A stretch of 13,497 nt of DNA from Acetobacteraceae bacterium. GTDB taxonomy: Bacteria > Pseudomonadota > Alphaproteobacteria > Acetobacterales > Acetobacteraceae. Made by a program: the position numbers and the translations under genes. How positions within the stretch are numbered: the stretch's first letter is position 1; each line of letters starts with the position of its first letter. The stretch is taken from positions 1-13,497 of the forward strand of contig JADGHI010000054.1 of NCBI GenBank assembly GCA_019689515.1. The letters run 5' to 3'. A model generated the notes under the pieces. That model saw only the letters and a list, made by a program, of their open reading frames with translations. It was not told the DNA's origin and ran no database searches. Below, piece after piece: positions 1 to 7,265 of the stretch.

Positions 1-1
1 C

Positions 2-241
2 GCGGTGGTTGTGGCGCTTCGGGGGGGGTGTGGGGCGGGGGCGGGGCCCCCCGGCGCCGGCGCCGCGGGACCGCGCCCCGGCCGGCGACTCGCCCTGGTC
101 GAGGTGCTGGCCCTCGATCCGCGCCGCCGACTCGTCCTCGTCCGCTGCGACGGGCGGGAGGCGCTGCTGCTCACGGGCGGCGGCGGCCAGGATGCCCTGC
201 TCGGCTGGCTACCAACAGACGAGGAACGGCAGCGACCGTGA
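2..241 (+). CDS. fliO: Flagellar biosynthesis protein FliO, 5'-truncated
   Basis: This is the C-terminal part of a FliO-like protein, an accessory membrane protein that helps assemble the FliP complex of the flagellar export gate. The recognisable part is the small beta-rich FliO domain, with RRLALVEVLALDPRRRLVLV followed by CDGREALLL and a Gly-rich turn. The N-terminal membrane helix expected in the family is missing, because the reading frame is open to the left edge of the window. A GTG at position 5 is probably not the real start. The first 70 bases are rich in G and C runs (eight G at 21-28), so the N-terminal residues may be wrong. The stop TGA overlaps the GTG start of fliP (GTGA), which supports translational coupling and the fliO-fliP pairing. 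The assignment rests on the domain pattern plus the position before fliP. Confidence 0.72.
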   Translation, partial: AVVVALRGGCGAGAGPPGAGAAGPRPGRRLALVEVLALDPRRRLVLVRCDGREALLLTGGGGQDALLGWLPTDEERQRP

Positions 242-1023
242 CGCGATTCGCCCGACCGCACCGCGCGGCGCCTCACCTCCCGGTGCGCCTTCCCCTGCTC
301 GCGACGCTGTTGCTGGCGCTCCTGATGCCCGGCACCGCGGCCCTGGCGCAGAGCGTGAGCATCGATCTCGGCGCCGCCGGCCAGCCGGGGGCAACGGCCC
401 GGCTGGTGCAGCTTGTCGCGCTGATCGGGCTGCTCTCGATCGCCCCCTCGCTGATGGTGATGGCCACCGCCTTCGCGCGCATCGTGATCGTGCTGTCGCT
501 GCTGCGCAGCGCGATCGGCGCGCAGAGCGTCCCGCCCAACCCGGTGCTGATCGGCCTCGCCCTGTTCCTGACGCTGTTCGTGATGCAGCCCGTGCTGGAA
601 GCGAGCTGGAACGATGGCCTCGCCCCGCTCGCCGCGGGCCGGATCGGCGAGATCGCCGGGCTTGAGGCCGCGGCCGAGCCGTTCCGCCGCTTCATGGCGG
701 CGCAGGCGCGCGAGCAGGACCTCGCGCTCTTCCTCGACCTGGCCGGCCTGCCCATGCCGGCCTCCGCCGATCAGACCCCCTGGCGCGCCCTGGTCCCGGC
801 CTTCCTCGTGGGCGAGTTGAAGCGAGCCTTCGAGATCGGCTTCCTGCTGTTCCTGCCCTTCCTCGTCATCGACATGGTGGTGGCGAGCGTCCTGATGTCG
901 CTCGGCATGATGATGCTGCCGCCCTCCGTCGTGTCGCTGCCCTTCAAGCTGATCTTCTTCGTCCTGGTGGACGGCTGGCGGCTGGTGGCGGGGAGCCTGG
1001 TGCAGGGCTTCGCGGGAAGCTAA
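238..1023 (+). CDS. fliP: Flagellar export gate protein FliP
   Basis: FliP is a core inner-membrane subunit of the flagellar type III export gate, forming the FliPQR channel. The GTG start at 238 is chosen because it overlaps the fliO stop (GTGA), has a GAGGAA-like ribosome site about ten bases upstream, and begins a typical cleavable signal peptide (residues 1 to about 37, ending ALA-Q). The product is 261 residues, close to the usual 245-260. Family hallmarks are clear: the first hydrophobic block with FARIVIVLSLLRSAIG, the PPNPVLIGLALFLTLFVM segment, and near the C-terminus PAFLVGELKRAFEIGFLLF, the DMVVASVLMSLGMMMLPP stretch and PFKLIFFVLVDGW. fliQ does not follow; a Nudix gene does, so the export-gate genes are split in this genome. 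An in-frame ATG far upstream (position 28) would run through fliO and is rejected as a start. Identification is secure. Confidence 0.96.
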   Translation: MTRFARPHRAAPHLPVRLPLLATLLLALLMPGTAALAQSVSIDLGAAGQPGATARLVQLVALIGLLSIAPSLMVMATAFARIVIVLSLLRSAIGAQSVPPNPVLIGLALFLTLFVMQPVLEASWNDGLAPLAAGRIGEIAGLEAAAEPFRRFMAAQAREQDLALFLDLAGLPMPASADQTPWRALVPAFLVGELKRAFEIGFLLFLPFLVIDMVVASVLMSLGMMMLPPSVVSLPFKLIFFVLVDGWRLVAGSLVQGFAGS

Positions 1024-1061
1024 TCTCTCGCGCCCCTTGGCCCCGGTGCGCGGCGGGGCCC

Positions 1062-1538
1062 ATGCTGGGCGTCATGCGCCGGCGCCCCGCCCCGAAGACG
1101 AGCTGTGGAGTGATCGTGAGCGACGATGGCGCGCGGCGGATCCTGCTTGGCCGCCCGCCGCAGTCGCGCCTCTGGGATATCCCGAAGGGCGTCGCGGCCC
1201 CCGGCGAGACCTTCGCGCAGGCCGCCCTGCGCGAGCTGGAGGAAGAAACGGGGCTGCGGGCGGAGCCGGAGGCGCTGATTCCGCTCGGCGTCCACGCCTA
1301 TATGCCGGGCAAGGACCTCGCCCTCTTCGCCTGGCAGCCGGAGGCGATGCCGGACCCGGCGACGCTTCGGTGCCGGTCCTTCGTCCGGCTCCCCAGCGGC
1401 GCGCGCATCCCGGAAATCGCGGCCTTCGCGGTCGTCCCCTGGGACGAGGCCCTCACCCTCGTGGGAAGGAACCTCGCCCGCGTGCTCGGCGAGGTGCGGC
1501 GCGGTCCGGGCTGGCCCGTCCCGCGCTCCCCGGAATGA
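1062..1538 (+). CDS. Nudix (MutT-like) hydrolase
   Basis: This is a 158-residue Nudix-family hydrolase. Such enzymes cleave nucleoside diphosphates linked to another moiety, with a divalent metal bound by the Nudix box. The box is perfect: GVAAPGE, seven residues, then RELEEETGL (GX5EX7REUXEEXGU). It is preceded by LWDIPKG, typical of the fold. The substrate cannot be told from sequence; housekeeping-type or dinucleotide-polyphosphate Nudix enzymes are possible. Two ATG starts are available, 1062 and 1074 (residue 5), and neither has a clear ribosome site. A 7-bp GC hairpin (1039-1045 with 1054-1060) ends just before the first ATG. The gene lies 38 bases after fliP on the same strand and converges on speE 27 bases downstream. 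It is probably read through from fliP, but no flagellar role is known or implied. Confidence 0.9.
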   Translation: MLGVMRRRPAPKTSCGVIVSDDGARRILLGRPPQSRLWDIPKGVAAPGETFAQAALRELEEETGLRAEPEALIPLGVHAYMPGKDLALFAWQPEAMPDPATLRCRSFVRLPSGARIPEIAAFAVVPWDEALTLVGRNLARVLGEVRRGPGWPVPRSPE

Positions 1539-1565
1539 GGCGAAGGCTCGTCGGATGCCTCGGCG

Positions 1566-2438
1566 TCACCCCTTGGCCGGCAGATGCTCCGCGATGTAGG
1601 GCGGCAGCGCGAAGGCCGCGACGTGCACCTCCGGCGTCCAGTACCGCGTGGTGCCGAGGATTCCGGCTGCCTCCGCTCTCCGCCGGAGCTCCTCCGCCCC
1701 AACCTGCCGCGTTGCCGGATCCTTTGCGGCCCAGCCCAGGGTCATGAACCCGCCGACATAGGTCGGCACGGCCACCAGATAGGCGGAGACATCCGCGAAG
1801 ACCTTCGCCCGGCGCAGAGAGCTGTCGCGCAGCTCATCCGCCTGCATGAAGGGCACGCCGCACTGGTTCACCACGACGCCACGGTCCGTCAGCAGCCGGG
1901 CGCAATTCGCGTAGAATTCCTCGGTGAACAGGACCTCGCCGGGGCCGATCGGGTCAGTGCTGTCCACGATCACCACGTCGAAGCTCGCCGGCGCCGCCCG
2001 GCGCACATAGTCGATGCCGTCCCCGACAATCACCTCGGCCCGCGGATCGGTCCAGGCATCGCCGCCAATCCCGGGCAGGTATTCCTTCGCCAGGCGGATC
2101 ACCTCGCCGTCGATCTCGACCATCACAGCGCGCTCGACGCCCTTGTGCTGCAAGACCCGGCGCAACACGCCGCCATCTCCGGCGCCGATGATCAGCACGC
2201 GCTTCGCTGCGCCATGCGCCAGCAGCGGCACATGGGCCAGCATTTCCTGATAGGTGAACTCGTCCGCTTCCGTGATCTGTACGATGCCGTCGAGCAGCAT
2301 CACCCGCCCGTGACCGTAGCTCTCGAAGATCAGGATTTCCTGGTAGTCGGAGGTCACGCGCGCCAGCTCGCGCTTCATGCGGAAATGCTGGTCCCATCCC
2401 GGGTAGAGCGTCTCATTGACCCAGACCTCGATCGGCAT
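1566..2438 (-). CDS. speE: Spermidine synthase (polyamine aminopropyltransferase)
   Basis: SpeE transfers the aminopropyl group of decarboxylated S-adenosylmethionine to putrescine, giving spermidine and methylthioadenosine in the cytoplasm. The 290-residue product matches the family length (E. coli about 288). Visible motifs in order are YQEILIFES, GRVMLLDGIVQITEADEF, YQEMLAHVPLLAHG, the nucleotide-binding loop VLIIGAGDGGVLR, the acidic VEIDGEVI, IVGDGIDYV, the catalytic-region VDSTDPIGPGEVLFTEEFY, and VPTYVGGFMTLGWA. The frame is open upstream to 2609, but the ATG at 2438 is chosen because it begins the homologous region and has GGAGGA four bases upstream. The upstream extension would overlap speD and looks non-coding. 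speE follows speD, the enzyme that makes its aminopropyl donor, on the same strand with 73 bases between, and a terminator-like hairpin lies in that gap. Confidence 0.96.
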   Translation of the reverse strand: MPIEVWVNETLYPGWDQHFRMKRELARVTSDYQEILIFESYGHGRVMLLDGIVQITEADEFTYQEMLAHVPLLAHGAAKRVLIIGAGDGGVLRRVLQHKGVERAVMVEIDGEVIRLAKEYLPGIGGDAWTDPRAEVIVGDGIDYVRRAAPASFDVVIVDSTDPIGPGEVLFTEEFYANCARLLTDRGVVVNQCGVPFMQADELRDSSLRRAKVFADVSAYLVAVPTYVGGFMTLGWAAKDPATRQVGAEELRRRAEAAGILGTTRYWTPEVHVAAFALPPYIAEHLPAKG

Positions 2439-2459
2439 CGAATCCTCCGCACAAACAGG

Positions 2460-2487
2460 AAAAGGGCCGGACCATCGGGTCCGGCCC
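2460..2487 (-). terminator. Intrinsic terminator / attenuator between speD and speE
   Basis: A perfect 10-bp inverted repeat, GGGCCGGACC (2464-2473) and GGTCCGGCCC (2478-2487), has a four-base loop. On the minus strand it is followed at once by TTTT and then TCCTGTTTG, the form of a factor-independent terminator. It lies after the speD stop and only about 20 bases before the speE start, leaving no room for a separate promoter for speE after the T-tract. It therefore more likely causes partial termination or 3' end protection that sets the speD to speE ratio. Structure seen directly; function inferred. Confidence 0.7.
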
Positions 2488-2511
2488 GCGAAGACTTCCG
2501 GCCGGCTTGCT

Positions 2512-2979
2512 TCAGCCGACCATGCCGCGCTTGTGCTCGGCAAGCTGGATCCGCTCCGGCAGGAAACCCCGCTTGAGGACGGGGATCGCCTTGTACGGGT
2601 CGCACTCACCGCACATGAAGATGTCGAGCGCGGCGTAGTTCCGCTCCGGCCAGGAGTGGATGGAGATGTGGCTCTCCGCCAGCACCAGCACCCCGCTCAC
2701 CCCGCCGTTCGGCGAGAAGTGATGGAAGTGGCCGTGCAGGATCGTCGCACCGCTCACCTTGGCGGCCTCGCGCAGCACCGCGTCGATGTGGGCGGGGTCG
2801 TCGAGGTTGGTCGCCCCCCACAGGTCCACGATCAGGTGCGTCCCGGCGTAGCGCACGCCGTTGCGGAAAACGAAGTAGTCCTTCGCCTCGTTCACGCTCT
2901 CCGAGCGCGTCTCAACATCAGAAGTCCGGGCGTCGCTCGGGAACTCCGAGACCATCCCCGGTTGGACGAGAGCTTCCAT
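2512..2979 (-). CDS. speD: S-adenosylmethionine decarboxylase proenzyme
   Basis: SpeD makes decarboxylated S-adenosylmethionine, the aminopropyl donor for SpeE. It is a pyruvoyl enzyme that cleaves itself between Glu and Ser. The 155-residue product is of the short bacterial type. The self-cleavage motif LAESHISIHSWPE puts the break at Glu102-Ser103. His108 and Cys123 (in FMCGECDP) keep the same spacing from the cleavage serine as Ser63, His68 and Cys83 of the Thermotoga maritima enzyme, so all catalytic residues are present. GTHLIVDLWGA near residue 46 is the usual first strand. Residues 1-30 are an extra, poorly conserved N-terminal tail. The ATG at 2979 has an AAGGAG ribosome site about eight bases upstream, which favours it over Met9. 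The gene leads a speD-speE pair on the minus strand, downstream of the large TPR gene. Confidence 0.95.
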   Translation of the reverse strand: MEALVQPGMVSEFPSDARTSDVETRSESVNEAKDYFVFRNGVRYAGTHLIVDLWGATNLDDPAHIDAVLREAAKVSGATILHGHFHHFSPNGGVSGVLVLAESHISIHSWPERNYAALDIFMCGECDPYKAIPVLKRGFLPERIQLAEHKRGMVG

Positions 2980-3135
2980 CGTCGGGCTCCTTCCAGCCAG
3001 CAGATGACCAAGGCGATCGGGGATTCGATCAGGTCAACGGGGCGCGCATATGGGGCAGACGTCCCTTCGCTGCAAGGGAATTTTACCGCGCAGGGCCGGA
3101 ATTTTCGCCGGACCAGCCTGCGTTTTGCGCGGGAC
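2980..3135. other. Intergenic region between the TPR gene and speD
   Basis: This 156-base gap should hold the 3' end of the flagellar operon and the speD promoter. It is locally richer in A and T than its surroundings. GGAATTTT occurs twice (3077-3084 and 3098-3105). A TAAAAT that could serve as a minus-strand -10 element lies at 3085-3080, and a minus-strand TTGACC at 3037-3032, but neither has a convincing partner at proper spacing. Two small hairpins (arms 3062-3067/3074-3079 and 3089-3094/3117-3122) are each followed by T-runs only on the plus strand, the wrong direction to end the TPR transcript. No promoter can be assigned firmly. Confidence 0.4.
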
Positions 3136-6100
3136 TCATCGCGCGGCCGGCCCTCCTGCCCGCAATGGCTCCAGCCGTGACGTCAGGGAGCGGATCGCCC
3201 CGAGCTCCCGGCGCAGCCGCGGCAGGTCGTCGAGGTCCCGCAGCGGTCCGGTCGTGAGCAGCTCGAAGGCCTCGCTCAAAGGTCCGTCGTGCATGCGGGC
3301 CCGATGCGCGGCCCGCAGCGCGGCCAGCCTGGCCTCGTCGCCCGCCAGTGCCGTATAGGCGGCGAGCCGCGCAAGGGCACGCCGCTGCTCCGGGGCCAGC
3401 GGGGCCGGTGGCGCGGGCAGCGTGGCCTCGAGATGCGCCTCAAGCGCCGCGGCCGCGCCCTGCCAGTCCTGTGACTCGGCCAACAGCTCGGCGAGCACCG
3501 CGGCACCGGCGGCGCCGAGGCGGCGCAGCAGCAGCACCGCCGCCTCGCGGTTGCCAGCGCGGGCCAGGGCGCGGGCACGCAGCAGATCGCGCTCTGTCGC
3601 GAGGTGCTGGGGAAGGTCCGCCCCCTCCGTCGAATCGAGCGCCGCGAGCGCGCCGGCGGCATCGCCCTCGCCCAGGCGCAAGGCGGCGAGGCGCGCGCCG
3701 AGTGCCGCCCGGGCCTGCGGCTCCGCCACGCCCCGCGTGGCGGCCGCGCGCAACAGGCTGGCCGCGCGGTCGGGCAGGTCGAGCGCGACCAGCCGGTCGG
3801 CCAGCAGCATCACCGCCGCGAGGCCCGCCTCGCCCGTCTCCGGCAGGAGGGTCCGGTTCGCCTCCGCCAACGCCACCGCGGTGAGGGGCGGCGCCTCCGC
3901 TAGCGCCGCGAGCAGCGCCTCGCGCAGCCGGGGCTGCAGGGCGGCGGCCTGCGCCGGATACTGTGCCGCCGTCTCGCGCAGCAATTCGACGGCGCCCGCC
4001 GCGTCCCCGGTCCGCCTCTTAAGCTCCACGAGACGCAGCCGCGCCTCGACCTCGATCGCGTCGCCGCGCCAAGCGAACAGCGCGGCCTCCAGGGCCGCCG
4101 CCGCTGCGCCCGGATCGAGCGCCCCGTTGGCGAGGCGCAGCGCCACGGCCCTGTGGATCGCGCGGGCCCGGGCAAGGCGGTCACGCCCCAGAGCCAGCGC
4201 GTCGTAGGCGGCGAGCGCCTCGCCCGTCCGCCCCTCCGCCTCGGCCAGCCGCGCCCGTGCCAGGGCAAGCCTGGGCGTCTCCGGTGCCGCTGCTTCCTCG
4301 ATCAGTCGGCCCGCCGCGGCCAGCGCCGCCGTTCCGCCCGCATCGAGCAGCGCCTCGGCGGCCGGTGGAATTAGCCTGGCCTGCAGGGCCTCCGGGTAGC
4401 TCAGCAGCAGCGCCGCCGCCAGTAAGCCGCGCCAGAGCAGCGTCTCGTCGGTTTCCGGCAGGCGGCGGTCCTCGATCGCGCGCGCCGCCTCGGGGAGCCG
4501 TCCGACGAGCAGCGCCGCGGCGCCATGTGCCAGCAGCAGGCGCGGGTCGTCCCGCGTGCGCGGATCCTCCTGGAAGGCCAGGGCGGACATCGCCTGCGCC
4601 TCCTGCGCCAGCCCGAGGGCGAGCAGCACCTCCGCGGCCTCCCTCCGCAAGGGCGCACGGGCCAGCGGCGCGGTGGCCACGATGCTTCCCTGCAGGCTGC
4701 GCAGCCGCTCCAGGAGCGCCGGCCCTGCCGTGGCCACGGGCAGGTCGAGCACGCGGGTCATCCGCGCCGCCTCGGCCGCCGAAGGCGGCGCATGCCAGGC
4801 GTCACCCAGGACAAGCTCGGCGCCTCCCGCAGCAGACAGGGTGAAGCGATCGAGGCCTGACCGCAGCACCAGCGCATCCGACCGAGCGAGCACCACGACC
4901 CCGAGCGTGCTCGGCAGCAGCTCGAACTGCGCGCCACGCCGGAAGTGGCGCATCCCCTGCCCGGGCTCGCGCAGCGTGCCGACGAGCAGCGGCGCGCCGG
5001 TCTCGGGATCGGCCAAGGCGACAGTGCGTCCGGGCCGGGCTGCCCGGATGACAAGCCGCATCGGCTCGGTCTCCACCTCCGGCGCCAGGGGTCGGGGCGG
5101 GGGTTCCGCTGCCTCCCGCCGGATCTCGACCAGCCAGGCATTGCCGTGCTCCGGCGCGAGCCGCGGAACCAGCCGCCCGAGCGCCGCGAGCGGAAGCCGC
5201 AGGACGGTCGCATCCCCGGTGATCCTGGCCTCGGCACCGCCGAATGACGAATCGCCGGCGAGCGCGCTGAGATCGAGCGGGCGGGCGGTGTCGAACACCA
5301 GCATCGCCGCACCGCCCCGGCGAAAGGCAGCGGCGCCGACCTCCGCGCCGAAGGGTAGCAGCAATGCACGGCCAGGCCGCTGCGGGTCGGCGACGAGGCG
5401 CACCGGTAACGCGCCGGGCTGCGCAGGAAGGCGCAGTCCAGGCCCTGTCGAGGCCGCAGAGGTCCGCTCCGGCATGCCCGGCCCAGCTCCAGCTCCCGGC
5501 CGCGGCGACCCGCTCGGCACGGCCGTTGTTGTCGGGGCCGCCGGTCCCGGAGTGGTGGGGAGATCGAGGGACTGCACTACCGCCGGAAGCGATTCCGCCG
5601 GGGCGGTCACCCCACGGGACGGCTGTGTCTCAGCGGCGGGAGCAGGGGGAGGCGTAGCTGGCGCCTGTGGCCCCGCCGCAGCCGGTCCTTCGGGGGCCGA
5701 TGTGGCGGCGGCAGGTAGACTGCTTTCCGCGTTAGCGGGCGCGGCAGATGCGGGCGATGCGCCTTGCGCTGCCCCAGGCGGCGGAGCGGAGGGCTCAGGC
5801 GAGGCAGACGCGGCGGCGGCCCCGGGGTCACCTAGTAGCGTAGGCGCGAGCACAGAAGACGCACCAGCAGCGGCCGCGGAATGCGGTGGGGCTTCCGGAG
5901 AAGCTGGCCCCGGGGCTGCGGCAGCCGCGTCCGCGGCATCAGGCGGCTCACCAGCCGGACCGGCCGCCGGGCGCTCCCTCCGGCCCGGTGCGGCATCAGC
6001 ATCCGCTGGTGGCGCCGACCCGGATCCGGGTGACGTATCCGCCTCGTGGTCTGCGCCCCCACCTTGCGCCGCCGCCGTGGGCGCTGCCGCCCCCCCACCA

Positions 6101-6588
6101 GGCACGTCACCGGCAGGAACGGCTGGCACGGCCAGTGTCGCCGTCGCGGGCTCCGGCGTTTCCTGATCATGGGCGTCGAGGATCACATGGCGCCCCAGAC
6201 GGAAATGTCTTGGCTGCGCCCCGGGGCGCAGGATGACCTCCGCGCCGCCCGCGATGGCCCTGAGGCCGGCGACATTGCGCGGCAACCGCTGCGCCGCCGC
6301 GCGATCGAGGACGACTCTGCCCGGTGCCACGAAACGCACCGCGATGCGGTTCTCGCCCAGGCGTTCGAAGCGATAGCGGAGGGCGGTGGGCGCACTGAAC
6401 ACGACCCGGCCATGGTCCGGGTGATCGCCCGTGCGCACGACGATCCGCACCGGTGGCGGCGCCGGAGCAGGCTCGGCGCTCGCTACCGGCGCTGTGCACG
6501 GCCATACCAGCACGAGCGTGGCGACGGCCGCGATGATTCCGCGTGGCGCGAGGCTGGCGCGGCCGGAACACCGGGCGGCGCGATACAT
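3136..6588 (-). CDS. Large exported protein with AMIN-like N-domain, Pro/Ala linker and TPR-like C-terminal half
   Basis: This 1150-residue protein is not assigned to a named gene. Residues 1-38 form a signal peptide (basic start, hydrophobic core, VASA before Glu39), so it is probably periplasmic. Residues about 46-140 are beta-rich and AMIN-like, with VRTGDHPDHGRVVF and YRFERLGENRIAVRF. Residues about 141-395 are a low-complexity linker of Ala, Pro, Gly and Ser. Residues about 395-600 form a second beta-rich part (AMLVFDTARPLDLSAL). Residues about 640-1120 are an alpha-helical TPR-like solenoid of Ala/Leu/Arg-rich helix pairs, such as AEAEGRTGEALAAYDALA and LKRRTGDAAGAVELLRETAA. The ATG shares a base with the cheZ stop (TGATG), so it is the last coupled gene of the motor operon. 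A role as a periplasmic motor or envelope scaffold, perhaps like rhizobial MotC, is inference from context, not from similarity I can show. The large plus-strand open frame opposite the linker is a composition artefact. Confidence 0.85.
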   Translation of the reverse strand: MYRAARCSGRASLAPRGIIAAVATLVLVWPCTAPVASAEPAPAPPPVRIVVRTGDHPDHGRVVFSAPTALRYRFERLGENRIAVRFVAPGRVVLDRAAAQRLPRNVAGLRAIAGGAEVILRPGAQPRHFRLGRHVILDAHDQETPEPATATLAVPAVPAGDVPGGGAAAPTAAAQGGGADHEADTSPGSGSAPPADADAAPGRRERPAAGPAGEPPDAADAAAAAPGPASPEAPPHSAAAAGASSVLAPTLLGDPGAAAASASPEPSAPPPGAAQGASPASAAPANAESSLPAAATSAPEGPAAAGPQAPATPPPAPAAETQPSRGVTAPAESLPAVVQSLDLPTTPGPAAPTTTAVPSGSPRPGAGAGPGMPERTSAASTGPGLRLPAQPGALPVRLVADPQRPGRALLLPFGAEVGAAAFRRGGAAMLVFDTARPLDLSALAGDSSFGGAEARITGDATVLRLPLAALGRLVPRLAPEHGNAWLVEIRREAAEPPPRPLAPEVETEPMRLVIRAARPGRTVALADPETGAPLLVGTLREPGQGMRHFRRGAQFELLPSTLGVVVLARSDALVLRSGLDRFTLSAAGGAELVLGDAWHAPPSAAEAARMTRVLDLPVATAGPALLERLRSLQGSIVATAPLARAPLRREAAEVLLALGLAQEAQAMSALAFQEDPRTRDDPRLLLAHGAAALLVGRLPEAARAIEDRRLPETDETLLWRGLLAAALLLSYPEALQARLIPPAAEALLDAGGTAALAAAGRLIEEAAAPETPRLALARARLAEAEGRTGEALAAYDALALGRDRLARARAIHRAVALRLANGALDPGAAAAALEAALFAWRGDAIEVEARLRLVELKRRTGDAAGAVELLRETAAQYPAQAAALQPRLREALLAALAEAPPLTAVALAEANRTLLPETGEAGLAAVMLLADRLVALDLPDRAASLLRAAATRGVAEPQARAALGARLAALRLGEGDAAGALAALDSTEGADLPQHLATERDLLRARALARAGNREAAVLLLRRLGAAGAAVLAELLAESQDWQGAAAALEAHLEATLPAPPAPLAPEQRRALARLAAYTALAGDEARLAALRAAHRARMHDGPLSEAFELLTTGPLRDLDDLPRLRRELGAIRSLTSRLEPLRAGGPAAR

Positions 6589-7265
6589 CAGTCGAAACTC
6601 GCCAGCAGGCGGTCGATCTCGTCCTGGCTGACGCCGGCGCCAGGCAGTTGCGGGCCTTGCGCCAGCGCCTCGCCTTCCGTCAGTGCCATGCCGTCCGCCC
6701 TCCTGGATCCGCGGGAAGTCTCGGCCGCCGCCGCTCGCGCCGCGCCCGCCGAGCCCCTGGTCGTGCTGATCACCGCGGCAACCCGCGCCTCGATCGCCTT
6801 GAGCGCCGCGATCGCCTTGGCGATGCGCTGGCCGGTGATGTCCTGGAAGCTGCAGGCCTCATAGATGCGGGTGATCGCGCTACGGAACGCTGCCTGGCCG
6901 TCGCCGCCCACATGCGGCTCCAGCCCCTCCAGTGTCTCGCAGCAGTCGAGGATCTCGTTGGTTGCCGCGGCGGTGTGCTCGACCACCGCGTCGAGCTCGT
7001 CCGTCGCGCTCGGGATGTGGCTCGCGGTGATGTCCTCGACGCCGAGTGCGGCGATCTCCGCCTTGACGCGCTTGACGGTGCGGCCGAGCGCCTCGAGCTC
7101 CGCCAGCAGCGCGGCCTCCTTCGCCGTCAGGTCGCCTTCAAGGGTGCTGAGCACGCTTCGCACCGCGGCTTCGATCACCTCGGTGCTCGGCTGCGACGGC
7201 ACCGGCCGCGCATCCGACGGCGCGGCGGCCGCCTGCGAGCCGCCCGGGCAGAGGCCGTCAGGCAT
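6588..7265 (-). CDS. cheZ: Protein phosphatase CheZ
   Basis: CheZ dephosphorylates phospho-CheY and ends the motor-switching signal. The 225-residue product shows the active-site helix CSFQDITGQRI, in which Asp142 and Gln146 match the D-x-x-x-Q pair of E. coli CheZ (Asp143, Gln147; Gln is catalytic). Upstream helices (residues 40-115) would form the long dimeric bundle. The C-terminus, SQDEIDRLLASFD at 213-225, is the CheY-binding peptide, joined by a flexible Ala/Gly/Ser-rich linker (about 168-210). The first 28 residues are Pro/Ala-rich and probably disordered. The ATG overlaps the cheY stop by eight bases (ATGCCTGA) and the stop overlaps the start of the TPR gene by one, so all three are probably translated together. 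CheZ is absent from many alphaproteobacteria such as rhizobia, so its presence beside cheY is informative. Confidence 0.93.
   Translation of the reverse strand: MPDGLCPGGSQAAAAPSDARPVPSQPSTEVIEAAVRSVLSTLEGDLTAKEAALLAELEALGRTVKRVKAEIAALGVEDITASHIPSATDELDAVVEHTAAATNEILDCCETLEGLEPHVGGDGQAAFRSAITRIYEACSFQDITGQRIAKAIAALKAIEARVAAVISTTRGSAGAARAAAAETSRGSRRADGMALTEGEALAQGPQLPGAGVSQDEIDRLLASFD

Noticed and set aside
1537..1561. Inverted repeat GAGGC/GCCTC between the Nudix gene and speE as a shared terminator
   Set aside because: The 5-bp arms are separated by 15 bases and there is no T-tract on either strand.
2439..2609. 57-residue N-terminal extension of speE
   Set aside because: It overlaps speD, is low in similarity to any SpeE, and the ATG at 2438 has a good ribosome site.
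3032..3037. Minus-strand TTGACC as a -35 element for speD
   Set aside because: No acceptable -10 hexamer occurs 16-18 bases downstream (GCCTTG or similar only).
3062..3126. Two hairpins followed by T-runs on the plus strand
   Set aside because: Stems are only 6 bp and the T-tracts face away from the TPR transcript. No plus-strand gene ends here, so they were not called terminators.
4556..6166. 536-residue open frame on the plus strand opposite the TPR gene
   Set aside because: It is antisense to the Pro/Ala linker and beta region, is made of Ala, Gly, Ser and Pro, has no domain, and arises from extreme GC content.
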